This document shows, piece after piece, positions 33,930 through 44,635 of a stretch of 64,000 bases of DNA. The notes below the pieces were generated by a model. It saw only the letters and a list, made by a program, of their open reading frames with translations, made no database searches and was not told the origin of the DNA. The DNA is from Stictocephala bisonia (lineage: Eukaryota; Arthropoda; Insecta; Hemiptera; Membracidae). The stretch spans positions 526,501 through 590,500 of the forward strand of contig JAQJVL010000415.1 in the NCBI GenBank assembly GCA_035578905.1, written 5' to 3'. Positions within the stretch are counted from its first letter, which is position 1, and every line of letters starts with the position of its first letter. The translations under genes were made by a program, and so were the position numbers.

Positions 33930-34930
33930 AGAACTTAAATTGGGAATTAATTTTCCTTAAAAAGTGACCAAACCCAAAAATAACTTCACTTTGGTGACAG
34001 ATTTAGGTTGTCTTATAGACATAATTGCTTCGATTTTATTTCTCATTGCATGTATCCCTTTTTCACTTAGTATCATCCATCACCACTGTACGTGTATGGG
34101 TGGGTGGGTGGGCCATCACCACTGTACGTGTATGGGTGGGTGGGTGGGCCATCACCACTGTACGTATATGGGTGGGTGGATCATCACTACTGTAAGTGTA
34201 AAGGTAGTAAACTCATTAACTACAACGTGTGAAAGTAAGGTATGTATATATACGTATAGATTTAAGATTAATTTATTGACACAATATGAACTGTTACAGT
34301 TTTCTATGCAAGTCATAATACAAACTCGTACAGTAGTTGAAGCCACAATAGTCTATAGGCTAATTGAAAAATGAACATTTTTCTGCGTTTATTTAGATAC
34401 CAAAGAGATTTAACTTATCAAACACTTGCCCCAATGTATCCCAATGTTCTTCAGCTGTCTCTGTTCCAATAGCTATGTTATCATAAAAAATAGCAACGTT
34501 TTGAATTCCATTAAAAATCTGTTCGATAGTCCTTTGCCAAATTGCTGGAGCGTTAGCAATGCCAAATGTTAACCTATTGTACTGATATAATCCCTTATGT
34601 GTATTGATATTGGTATAGTGACGATCATCTGAATGAACTTCAAGCTGATTATAAGCCTGAGTGATATCAATTTTAGAATAGTATCAGCTGTTGCCTATCG
34701 AGGTCAATAAATGTTCGATGTTAGGAATTGGATATTCATCTATGTTTAGTACTTTGTTCAAAGTAGACTTATAGTCCCCACACAACCTCACAGATCCATC
34801 TTTCTTTACAATTGGGACAACAGGAGTGTCATAGTTAGAGAAGTTAACTTTGGTAATGATACCTTCTCTTTCTAGTCTATCTAATTCTTTGGAAACTCGT
34901 GGAACCAAAGCTAAAGCTAAAGGCCTTGCT
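33930..34930 (-). pseudogene. Gypsy A reverse transcriptase, split by insertion
   Basis: The part at 34908-34684 reads LDRLEREGIITKVNFSNYDT then PVVPIVKKDGSVRLCGDYK, the start of the fingers. Further on are YNRLTFGIANAPAIWQR and the catalytic box, which reads IFYDNIAIG: the second Asp of the usual YxDD is Asn. After an insertion (34367-34075) the frame resumes with LSEKGIHAMRNKIEAI and connects to the RNase H. The changed catalytic box and stops make it inactive. Confidence 0.85.
34075..34367. repeat. 0.29-kb insertion with 36-bp G-rich minisatellite
   Basis: Starting at 34077, 34113 and 34149, a 36-bp unit 'ccatcaccactgtacgtgta' plus 'tgggtgggtgggtggg' is repeated, with a partial fourth unit to 34201. 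The (GGGT) runs in units 1 and 2 meet the G3N1 pattern for a G-quadruplex. The remainder to 34367 is unclassified. The block splits the reverse transcriptase of Gypsy A. Confidence 0.8.
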
Positions 34931-35061
34931 TTCTGTATGTGGGAATTGTATCTTCCTTTACCGACAAGCGCATAGCAAAATTATTTATTTTGCCAACTCC
35001 AGGATTGAAAATTTCCTTGTTTGCTTCCAATAGTTGCTATAATCTCTTAGTTTGTTCAGGC

Positions 35062-35520
35062 TCATCTTTTATCTCCCCCACTAGTAGACACTTGTTTTTT
35101 TGGGGGGGGACACTTTAGGTTTTTGGGGGGGTTATTGACTAGTTGATTAGAAAACATTTCGTACCAGTTTAGTATTAATTCCCATTCTAAACTAAACATA
35201 CTACCAAAATTACCATTGATAACATAGATATTTACCAATTCTGTATGGTTGTTCACTGTAACTAAAACTTTGGTCATACCTAAAAGTTTTATATGCTCTT
35301 TTGTGTAAGTTTTTAAATTAATGTCTGCTGGCTTGAGTTTATAACGTGGAAACAAACTGTAGAACCTAGACCTGCTAATCAAACTTACTGAAGCTCCAGT
35401 ATCAATCTGAAAAATCTCTGTACCCTTCCCTAGCTGCACGGGTACCGTTAGAATATATTTGTTCTTCCAAATTTTAGACTGTGTCCTGTACTTTATAACA
35501 TTTTTCGTCAACCTTATCAA
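35062..35520 (-). pseudogene. Gypsy A protease
   Basis: The 152-codon segment has 'TEIFQIDTGASVSLISRSRF', with the DTGA active-site box of retropepsins and hydrophobic residues before it. It follows gag directly, in the order gag-protease-reverse transcriptase. A frame break separates it from the reverse transcriptase, and the stretch 35100-35130 holds G-rich slippage-prone runs. Confidence 0.85.
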
Positions 35521-36282
35521 CTAACTGTTGAGCGGAATAGGGAAGTTTTGTCTTACAAGATCGTAATATATGGCAAATTTTCCCACAGCGGAAACATTTA
35601 GATTTAAGAAATGGAAATGATCCGTACTGTCATACCTATAACAGTTTTCATTTGCCTTACTAAATGATTTTGATGTTGGTTTGAGTTTCAATACCCCTGT
35701 TTCAAAATTTGTTTCATTTCTACAATGTACAGTTGGTTTAGATCTAAGGTTCAAATTTGCTTTAAAAAAATTAAGGTTTTCTAAAGAAAATAAATTCAAC
35801 CTAAGTTGTTCATCCTTAACTCTGATAATAAATTGTGTACACAAAGCCTCATCTAACCACTCAGATGGAAATTTACAAAACCTTGATAGACGTTTTAGAT
35901 CCATCAAAAAAGCTTGAATAGATTCTTCTCTATTTTGTAATCGTGCATGGAACAACTCTTTCAGCGTACTTATTCAGTTCTGGATTGAAATGCTTAGCTA
36001 AAATATCCAAAAGCTGGTCCAAAGTTTTGCTTTCTGGAAATTCAGGTGAACAAATATCTCTTACCTTAGTATAGGTGTGTTCCTCAAGAGCGCTAAAACT
36101 TTCTTCTCGTTTGATATATTGGTTAATTCAAACTTGTTTAACAATCTCCGACAATAATGCTCCCATGAGCAGTTAGAATCTTCAAAACTTGGAATTTTGC
36201 TAGGCTGCCACGTATAGTTTTCTTTTAAATAAGTTTTATGTGGAACATCCACAAATTCTGGACCTTTTTGTTTTCTAGACAT
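35521..36282 (-). pseudogene. Gypsy A gag, frameshifted
   Basis: The first segment starts with ATG at 36282 (MSRKQKGPEFVDVPHKTYLK), and the second runs from 35955 (MFHARLQNREESIQAFLMDL). The latter resembles the capsid region of Gypsy/mdg1-type gag. Near 35640-35560 remnants of zinc knuckles can be read only by changing frame. It lies 16 bases after the primer-binding-site-like sequence, which supports the start. Confidence 0.75.
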
Positions 36283-36297
36283 CCTGGTTTTATTTTT

Positions 36298-36315
36298 ATC
36301 CCATCCTCGTCACCA
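36298..36315 (-). other. Primer-binding-site-like sequence of Gypsy A
   Basis: TGGTGACGAGGATGGGAT on the minus strand starts with TGG, as complements of tRNA 3' CCA ends do. It lies between the LTR-like piece and gag. The tRNA is not identified. Confidence 0.6.
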
Positions 36316-36500
36316 GTATAATATTCTATTATTATTTTTAATAGAAGTTTTATAAATAAACCACTCAATAGTTAATTACGAACTGAGTACATTTATTTAC
36401 CATCCAGAACCAAAACAAAACATATGATAATAATTATAATAATACTGTATTTTAATACAGCTGTCGAAACTGCAAATTAACTTCATATGTAACATAAGGA

Positions 36501-37503
36501 AAGAACTTTTTTAATCCCCAATAGATTCCTGTGGATTCCTCATCAATTTGGCTGTACTTTTTTCACATTGGGTTAGTGTGCGGGAAGCAAAGCTTATTGG
36601 TCTTTCACTGATGTCATCATATCTTTGGGACAGGACTGCTTCCAGACCAACAGGTGATGCATCTGTGGCAAGGATCAGTGGGAGATTCGGGTTGAAATGC
36701 AGTAGTACGCTATCACTGGATATTTTTTTTTTAGTCTATTAAAGCTTTTGTTACATTCAGCTGTCCACTCGAAAGGTTTGTCTTTTTTAAGAAGTGAATT
36801 CAAAGGATTTAGGATGGTGGCTAAATGATTTATAAATTTGTTGTAGTCATTTGCAAACCCCAAAGAGTTAACTCACTTATGTTCTCTGGTCGTTTGCTGT
36901 TAAGTATAGCTTCTACTTTTTCTTGGGTTTTATGAAGTCAATTTTTATCAATAATGTGACCCAAATACTGAATACTTTTTCAGAAAAAAAAACATTTATC
37001 CTTGTTTAGCTTTAGATTTTTAATCATCAAACGTTCCAAGTACGTAAGATCAAGTAAATTTTTAGATATTTTGCCTTGGATTATTATGTCATCAAAGAAA
37101 TACCAAACACCATCCAAACCATGCAATGTCTTATCCATGAACCGTTGCCAAATGGAAGGTGCAACCTTAACTCCAAACATTAATCTTTTCACCTTTTACA
37201 GACCCTTATGTGTACTGATGGTTTGCATTCTAGAACTTTGTTCACTCATGTTCATATGGAGGTAGGCATTACTTATGACTAATGCACAGAAGATCTCATC
37301 TCCATTTATCTGGGCAAATATGTCCTCAATTCTCGGAATGGGATACTTTTCATATCTTTAATCAGTTTATCAATAGTTACTTTGTAGTCAGCACAAATGC
37401 GGACATCTCCATTTGGTTTGATAATTGGTACTATCGGTGTAGCGAAGTTTGAGTGTTCAACGTTAGTTATTATGCCATTGGACTTTAATCTTGAAAACTC
37501 CTT
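36501..37503 (-). pseudogene. Gypsy element B reverse transcriptase/RNase H start
   Basis: The minus strand has the palm region 'RLMFGVKVAPSIWQRFMDKT', then the catalytic FFDDI (two Asp kept) in 'VWYFFDDIIIQGKI', then ERLMIKNLKLNKDKCFF. The thumb/connection ('NPLNSLLKKDKPFEWTAECN', 'SFNRLKKKYP') and the start of RNase H up to 'KKFFPYV' follow, with stops and shifts. Element A begins there. The remaining part of element B lies at 29592-29985. Confidence 0.82.
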
Positions 37504-38542
37504 TTCTTAAATATAAAATAAATAAAGCACTTAACTGTTCTACTATTGTGTTTACAATAAAAAATAATTAATAAATCTGAATTAATGGCAACAGTATATT
37601 TGTGAACCATTTCACATTCTTTTTCTAACTGAACTCCTATTTAACAATTAATTATAAAAATGTAAACAAACAAATATCTGTAATATGCATATAATAAATA
37701 GATAAATATAAACATGTGTTTCAACATCATATCAACTAAACAAAAATAAGTTAAATCAGTCACAAAATTGAGCAAAATTGAAGAATAATGGATGATAATA
37801 GATCAGTAATTAAAATAAACAAACTTTAACCAATTTCTTTGAGGCATATTTTGAAAAAAAAATTTCAGGCATCAAGAACAGACGTTACACTAGTACAAGT
37901 TAGGCCCAGGCTAGTAGTACAACTGCACTACTGTAACTGGTAATCTGATAGCATGTCAGGGTTGGTGATCTCAAGATTACAGGATGGATGGTAGCAACTC
38001 ATGAATCTTCCAATGAAATGTTTGTTTATTATCTTCTTCATAGACGTTTACATAATTTAGTTACAATTTGATCCTAACAGAATAACTGTTACAGTTTTTT
38101 GAAATAATTTTAACATTTCTGAAGCGATTTCTGATAATTCATATTTCTGAAAACTTGTGTTCTATTAGTCAATGTTGTACTTAACTAAATTAAAATTAAA
38201 TAACAGTCACAAAAAAAATGATATTTGCATAGAGTACATTTATCAACATACATTGCAAGCAGTTCAGCAACTCCTTACAAGTTTAAGCCTTGAAAAGGAG
38301 ACTTAGACAAATTTATTTAGTTGATTAGTCTATTACTTTCTATGTCCATCTTATTCATATGTATAGGTCTTATTCAAAATTTACCCAAATGATCAAAGTC
38401 TCTTACTTTTTGGTTTTGCTTCACTTGTGGTATTTATTTTTTTTTTTTGTCTTGCAACAAAAAAAATCCTGGCGAATTACTAATATTTATTAGTATGCTT
38501 CTAAATAGATGAATCTGTAATGTTTATAAGTTTTTGTTTTAG
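37504..38542. other. Intron 2 end, no repeat recognised
   Basis: AT-rich sequence up to the acceptor of exon 3. I see no coding region; it may contain non-coding ends of Gypsy B or original intron sequence. Confidence 0.35.
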
Positions 38543-38640
38543 CATATAAAACAACATATGGAAATGAACCTGTCTGGACTTATTACCGAAGGAACTACAA
38601 AGGTCAAGTTCCACCAAAGAAGACCAGAAAAATGTGTATT
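38543..38640 (+). CDS. mRpS18B: mRpS18B (mS40), exon 3
   Basis: Between 'ttgttttag' and 'gtaagta' the exon encodes [20 protein letters not shown] then [12 protein letters not shown]. The run W..YRRN.KG..PP..TRK.CI is the hallmark of the S18B branch of mitochondrial S18 proteins, and separates it from S18A and S18C. The exon ends in phase 0. These residues contact rRNA in the small subunit of the mitochondrial ribosome (family knowledge). Confidence 0.92.
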
Positions 38641-38905
38641 GTAAGTAAATGGATCAAAAATGTATCAAATGGTGCGAAGTATGATATTACAGGAATGTAA
38701 ACAGTAACCCTTACCCTTTCAAGTCTGTCGAAAATATGGCCCATGATTGAACATAAATTGAATGATCAAAAGTGCACCTGCCTTGAGCAAAGTATATTTT
38801 TACTAAAACTAATATGAGATATTTTAATATTATCATGTTTGTTGTAGTCATCTAAATATCAACTATCAAACTGGAAAGAATTTTAATAAATCCATAATGT
38901 TTTAA

Positions 38906-39625
38906 CACATTGACTGCCATGAGGGCCACCGGTGGCCCACACAACAATTTTAGCTCACGCCATGAGAGCCACCGGTGGCCCTCACTAGATTTCAGCCTGG
39001 CGCCACAGCTGTTTCTACGGAAAAGTTAAATATTCATTGTTCCGAGTTCTGTGTTCCATGCAACCGGAAATGACCCCCTAAGTACAGAAATAGCCGACAT
39101 CCGGTCTTTTGCCGCCATTTTGTTAAGTTATTGATGAGGTACACGGGTGGCCCTCATGGCATGGGGGCAAAACTTTACATATGCCATATGACATTATGTT
39201 TCAGCTGTTTTGTTGTTATTTTTATATTTTCTTCCCGCGCACTGATCAGCTTTTGAGGTTAGGTGTTTAGTAAGTGACATTGATTCTTTTTGTGACAGAA
39301 ACTAGTCTGTCTAAATGTCGTAAAAACTAGTTAAAATATATAAAAACGTATTTAGGGTTACTTTATTTAAAAACCAGAGGACTGTTTTTTATTAAATTTT
39401 ATGAGCTTTCAGAATATATCATTAAAAATTACGTAATACTAAAAATGGCGCTACAATTTGTGTTTGATTTATAAAAGACACGGGGGCCACCGGTGGCCCA
39501 CATGGCGCACAGCGGCACGTATGACGTGGGCTACCGGTGGCCCTCATGGCGTCAGGCGGACATACAGTTTTACTACGGCGTCCTCAGAATGACACAATAA
39601 ATTATCTACGCTGGCAGTCAACGTG
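38906..39625. mobile_element. piggyBac-type MITE, 720 bp
   Basis: The ends are CACATTGACTGCCA and TGGCAGTCAACGTG, flanked on both sides by TTAA (38902-38905 and 39626-39629). Both are the hallmarks of piggyBac elements. Inside are at least five copies of a palindromic 'ccaccggtgg' box or its near relatives ('gggccaccggtggccc'), clustered near the ends. There is no transposase. It lies in intron 3 of mRpS18B. Confidence 0.93.
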
Positions 39626-39629
39626 TTAA

Positions 39630-40379
39630 ATACATTTTTATTTAATTCACAAAATTACATTGTAATAACTGAAATAAAAAACTAAAATTAAAAGTAGGAA
39701 ACTAAAATAAATATAAAATAAAATTAGATTGTATTTTTCTACAACTCAGCAATTGACCCTAGTCTGGGTAGCAAGCCCATGGCACCAAATCGCCCTCTAC
39801 ACTAATCCGAATGACCTACAGCAAACATGTTATAAACCTCCTTAGCCGCACAATTATTTAACCTACTGGCTATTAAGTTTTTACACAATGTCATTTGTTA
39901 CAACCACAGGATTAAAAAAAGGATTAAAATGCACCAATTTGTTTTGAGGTGCTTATCTGTCTGTCTCCTATGTTATCTTTGTTCCTGTCACTGTTGTCTC
40001 GACTACTTGATATTAGTTTGGGGAATTAAGTCTGCGTTCAGTCTTATAGTTTTGTCATGTTTGTGATTTCCAGTAAAATGGAGGACAAATTGGGATCATT
40101 CGTATTATATAGACTACTAATATGGTCAGTGTAATTTTTATGTAACGTAAATAACAACAAAATGTGTAGAATTTGCGAGTGTGCTAAGCTGACAGAGTAG
40201 GTGTTGTGCCGTGTTGCGAATTTAATTCGTATTGTTAGGTCTGGCATGCACCACGCTACGCAATCCGCAATGGTTAAGTAATAAGCCTACAAGGGGAGAC
40301 AGTTGTCTCGACAATGATTTTGTTAACTCCCCTCGATAAAGTGTTTTATCATGTGAAGTCATTCCTTTTATATTTTCAG
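39630..40379. other. No gene seen
   Basis: AT-rich to 39900, then mixed sequence. Two short minus-strand frames (40247-40044, 40455-40222) show no family features. Confidence 0.35.
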
Positions 40380-41175
40380 ACCATGATGATATTTCCATTG
40401 ATATAATAGGGAATAGACTAAGGAATGACACCTTTCCTGATTCCAAAAAACGCAACTATATTCTCACTATTCCAAATTCCTCTTTTGTTGACCAGAGTTG
40501 TAACTTAGCTTCTTTTGATTGGTCATCTGTGTTATCACAAATTACCTGTGATGAATGCAATGCAGTGCTGAGAAATCTTTTCAGATAGTTTTCAGTATTC
40601 TAATTAATAATATTAATTTCTTTCAACAAATGAAAAAGAATAAACCCAAATATTTAAGCAACCAAAAATAAACGGTACTCTGCAGAGCTAGCCAATATGA
40701 AATGTGCCAACCTGCTACTTTTGCTTAACTGATGTAAAAGTTCAATTTGCCAGCGCACATCAGTTTAATTTAACTGATGCGAAGTAACAGGAAGTAGCCT
40801 TCTGGCATTCTGTTGCTGTTAAAACTAACTACATCAGTAGTGTTGTTTGATACAAATAGAAACAGAAGAAGCGAACAGGATATATGGAGTGTCCATTTCC
40901 TGTTGCATCAGGTGGTCTTGCCCATCAGTTACTTTTCGCATCAGTTAAATTGTATCAACTGATGCTGTTACTTTTGGTCATCCCTAGAAGGATAGAATTC
41001 TCTCTGTCAGGTCCTTGGCCAGAACTAATCACTGTCAAGTTTTACAATGGTCAATAAATGGCCTAAAAGAGGAATACAAGTACACTATCCAAAATGCTAA
41101 ATTGTCTCATAATGCTCGAGTAATTGAAAATAGTAATAATAAATATAAGACTGTGTGGGGAATAATTAATTAATC
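40380..41175 (+). pseudogene. CR1-like LINE linker, split by a small insertion
   Basis: The + strand reads NYILTIPNSSFVDQSCNLAS then FDWSSVLSQ (40445-40550). After an insertion it reads YKYTIQNAKLSHNARVIENS then KYKTVWGIIN (41065-41170). Both pieces belong to the linker between endonuclease and reverse transcriptase of CR1/Jockey-type LINEs. Between them (about 40610-40990) is sequence with inverted 'aatttaactgatgcgaagtaac' (40775 on and 40927 on), probably a MITE. Confidence 0.6.
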
Positions 41176-41530
41176 ATACTGTTGGTTTAGTCTTGTGGAG
41201 TAATTGCAGCAGGATTTAAGAAATTCTTATGCAAAAGAAGCCCATTAGAATAATTTTGAATAGTGATATTTCAGCTCATTGTAAGCCACTTTACGTTCAT
41301 CTTAAACTGCAAACCATCGTTAATCTTTATCTATTTGACAGTGTTATCTATGTTCTTAACTAACTTCATTTATTACATTTTAAGAACTGCAGTCATGGAT
41401 ATAACACAAAAGGTAAACATGATGTATTTTTGTATTTTTTGTATGTATTTTTACAGACTCAGCAAAATATAAAATAGCAGGGTAGAGGGTAATAAATAAA
41501 CTAAATACTTACTCTAGAAACATATACGTA

Positions 41531-41965
41531 ATCGGCACTGGTGGCACAGTGCTGTAACCCAGCTACTTGGGGACAAAGTGTTTGGGAGATTGTAGGCGAT
41601 AGGTTCCATCCTCGGTCCTCTTAATATTGACACGGCGTCCGCTCAGTAGTTGCTATTGACGTGGACACTACTAGAGAAGACTGAGGTATCCATATTGGAT
41701 GGTAGTCAAGGTTCAGATGTTGTGTGGGGAAGAGATCTGAGTGTCAGACTTGTCAGTAAGCTGAAAATCAGACCAACACTACATGGTTCGGCTTCCAAGT
41801 AAAGCTGTAGGTCTCATAGTTGCTCTGGCTATTAATAAATAGTCCTTTCTGAGCTAAGTCGAACTCAGATAGTAACAATGACTACACTCATCACACTTAT
41901 TCGAAATCCATATTCGTCCATATCTTTACGATCACTGTCTTAAGAATAAATAAAAAAAATAAATA
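41531..41965 (+). repeat. SINE-like dispersed repeat, copy 2
   Basis: The head 'ggcactggtggcacagtgct' resembles an A box region, and 'gcgataggttccatcctcgg' lies at B-box distance. The body matches 9690-10030. It ends in 'aagaataaataaaaaaaata', an A-rich tail. A tRNA-derived SINE is the likeliest reading, with imperfect boxes. Confidence 0.65.
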
Positions 41966-43129
41966 CATAATATTATATATCATAATAATACATAGGCATT
42001 AAAATAAATTAATAAAAAGAAAAAAACCGCTACCCCGAAACAACTTGAATGCAATGTATTGACCACGCTAACAAAAATCTATAGTTCCCTGTGCAATGCT
42101 AACCTCACACTGATACGAAATGGCTGCCGCTGTCGAATGACTGATGCAGCGACCGCCAGATGTAGACATACGTCACCTGCAGTGTATGTGTTAAGTGCCT
42201 GCAAATACTCACAATTCTTGATTTGGGTTTGACATTTTGCCAGTTTTTGTTTTGAAAGTGCTATTGCTAAAAACAAGTTATGGTTTTAGTTTTAGATTTT
42301 CTCACAAGTTTACTTACACAAAATAGACAGTTTTATAGGGATGAATTTAGACAGTATACTTAATTTCCACAACCAGTTGGACACCTTGTGAAGAAGGATG
42401 AGGTCTGTAATATTTCTTTTGCATCAATTTATAAAAGTTGAAATAATATAAGTCAGTTTATATTACATAATATAAGTCTGCATATTACGACGTACTCTAT
42501 CCTCCTATGGTTTATATTCACCTTTACGGGCGTATTTTATTCTTGTTCTACCTTGAAAAAAAAGGCAGTTCAAGTGATTCATCGTTTTGATCATTGGCAG
42601 GCCTTCAGGGACGTATTTCATTCTAAGGAATGTCGACTTCCCCATCTATATACATATTACAAACTGTGACCATAGTTAAAAATAATTTTGGTATTCTTAG
42701 TAAACAATTTTATTGTTTTTCACTTCACAATAATCGTAATCTCTACACTCCAACCGACTTATAACAGATTTGCGAACTTATTTGATTAGTTCAGATGATA
42801 TTATGTTAATTACTTGGAAAAAGATTGAGCTATGTAAAGATGATGAACATCATGAAAGTTTTCTTTACAAAATGATTTAAAATGTCCTGCAATCTTTTAC
42901 TAACTTATAAAATATACCACCATTAAAAAAAAAACTATATATATTACAGAAATGATTGGCTTCACCTGATATCGTGTATAATTAACATCTTCAGGCATTT
43001 GGCTATGTCTGAGTGTAGTCTAAAGAGTAAAATTATTGAAAAGTTAAGATGTCGCCAAGACAAGAGTTGATGAATAAGGATAGTTCAAACCATTGGTATT
43101 ATTTATTTACTTACCCTATTTTGTTTTAG
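41966..43129. other. Intron 3 end, no gene seen
   Basis: AT-rich sequence with no recognised element. Exon 4 of mRpS18B follows. The next stretch, 43261-43739, likewise holds only an A-run (43577-43592) and no gene. Confidence 0.35.
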
Positions 43130-43260
43130 AGGAACAATTTAATAGCTACTGGAAATCCGTGTCCTATCTGCAGAGATGAGTATTTGGTGATTCACCCAAA
43201 AAATCCAGAGCTCTTGAGACAGTTCATATCCCCTCACACGGGTGCAGTTCTTTCATACGA
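43130..43260 (+). CDS. mRpS18B: mRpS18B (mS40), exon 4: bS18 core
   Basis: Between 'ttgttttag' and 'gtaagttt' the exon encodes RNNLIATGNPCPICRDEYLV, then HPKNPELLRQFISPHTG. The CPIC pair and the 'LL.QF.S..TG' block are the core of the bS18 fold used by the mitochondrial S18 paralogues. It ends in phase 2 (GA), completed by the first base of exon 5 to give Glu. Intron 3 before it is about 4.5 kb and intron 4 after it about 4.8 kb. Confidence 0.93.
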
Positions 43261-43739
43261 GTAAGTTTTTTTACTATTTAACTTATTTTTCTGATTTAAC
43301 TTTAACTTTGTCTTGGCTTCATTTAGACTTAATTTATTCAAATGACATCATCTTCTCAGTAGTTCATGTTTATAAAGGGGATCTATGTCTGCATTGCAAC
43401 AAATTTTTGAGTTAACAGACGAGTTTTTGTAGTGAAGTAGGCCTCAGAGTCTTCTCCTCAGGCCAGTTGAGTGAGCTAAAATCAGGCCTACACAATGCCA
43501 GTGGTTGGCATGGCATCAATTAAAAAGCAGAAAAAATCAGAAGAAAATAATAAAATATCTTTATTTCAGATACTTAAAAAAAAAAAAAAAAACAGACACG
43601 GAGACAGTGTACGCAAAAGAAATAGTGCTAGTAAAATTTATTCAAATAACTTAATGACTAAAAGTTCCCAGGTATTACAGCATTTATTAATTTACTAGAG
43701 TGTGAATAAAATATCTTTATTCTTTATAAAAAGTTAAAT

Positions 43740-44580
43740 AGTTGGGTCCCTCTACAGTGACTCGCTTATCGGTAAGTCTTGGGAGGTACTTCACCATCTA
43801 CCAGGTCGAGATCTTTGCCATTCTTCTCTGTATCCGACAAGAGCTCGCAAAACAAGTCAAAGGCATATTATGTTAGACAGTCACTTGACTCCTGCTAATT
43901 TACCTCAGGAGTTATTTGGGAGTGTTTTCAAACTCTTTGTGTCTTGGCCCGCCTCATTAATGTTCAAATGAGGTGAGTTCCAGGACACAGCAGCCTCATA
44001 GGCAACGAATAGGCTGATCTCCTCGCCAAGACGGGAGCGATGACTCCATTCGTAGGACCTAAACCAGTATGGTGGCATTGGCCTTACCACTGCCAATACT
44101 GAAATACTTAACTTGGTGAGAATTTGTCACCAAAGCAGATGGCAGCAGTTTCTCAGTCAAACTTTTGCAAAATCTCTGGTAATCGAATCCAACCCTACGC
44201 TGACCAAATCACTCATTGCCATGAATAAGAATGACATCAGGATGGTAATTGCTTATATTACTGGACACGGCCAATTCAGGAAATATCTGGCAAAGATTGG
44301 TATCTAAAGAGATGACACTAGTTGCTGGTTTTATGGTGAGGCTCTTGAGCCTACTGAACACCTTTTAACTGAGTGCAAAGCTCTGGAGCTTTAGAGCAGT
44401 AGAGTTTTCGGGGTTGATCTCTCAGAGGAAAAAATAGTAGCTAGTCTGGGGAAAAAGATTTTAGAGCTGGTTGTAGGAAGTGCTTTGACTTTTTATGTAC
44501 CTTTGTTTTAGCATTTTTGTAGATTCTGTAGTCCCATTAGGGTCTATCTTATTTTAGGTTCTCCTAAAATATAAAATTAA
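43740..44580 (+). pseudogene. LINE RNase H domain and Cys/His end, decayed
   Basis: The + strand reads 'VSLGRYFTIYQVEIFAILLC' (RNase H Glu region), 'VPGHSSLIGNE' followed by a stop then ADLLAKTGA (the His/Asp end of RNase H). It then reads ITGHGQFRKYLAKIGI, 'EHLLTECKALEL' and 'VVGSALTFYVPLF'. These are the C-terminal RNase H and zinc-binding parts of Jockey-group LINEs that carry an RNase H (R1/I/LOA-like). Several stops are present. It lies in intron 4 of mRpS18B. Confidence 0.65.
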
Positions 44581-44635
44581 TTGTATACCAAAAATAGTAT
44601 GAAAATCTGCAATAGTTTTAACAATTAATGATAAC

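Larger units (their letters stand above)
29986..36500 (-). mobile_element. Gypsy element A (nested insertion)
   Basis: The minus strand holds, in order, an LTR-like piece (36500-36316), an 18-base primer-binding-site-like sequence (36315-36298, TGGTGACGAGGATGGGAT), gag, protease, reverse transcriptase, RNase H and integrase. A 3' LTR was not found: integrase sequence runs straight into element B near 29985. The element is itself interrupted by a Tigger transposon (30463-32976) and by a 0.29-kb insertion (34075-34367). All frames are broken. No env-type gene is seen. Confidence 0.8.

Noticed and set aside
33964..34374. 136-codon frame with repeated HHHCTCMGGWVG
   Set aside because: It is a translation of the 36-bp minisatellite inside a broken Gypsy element.
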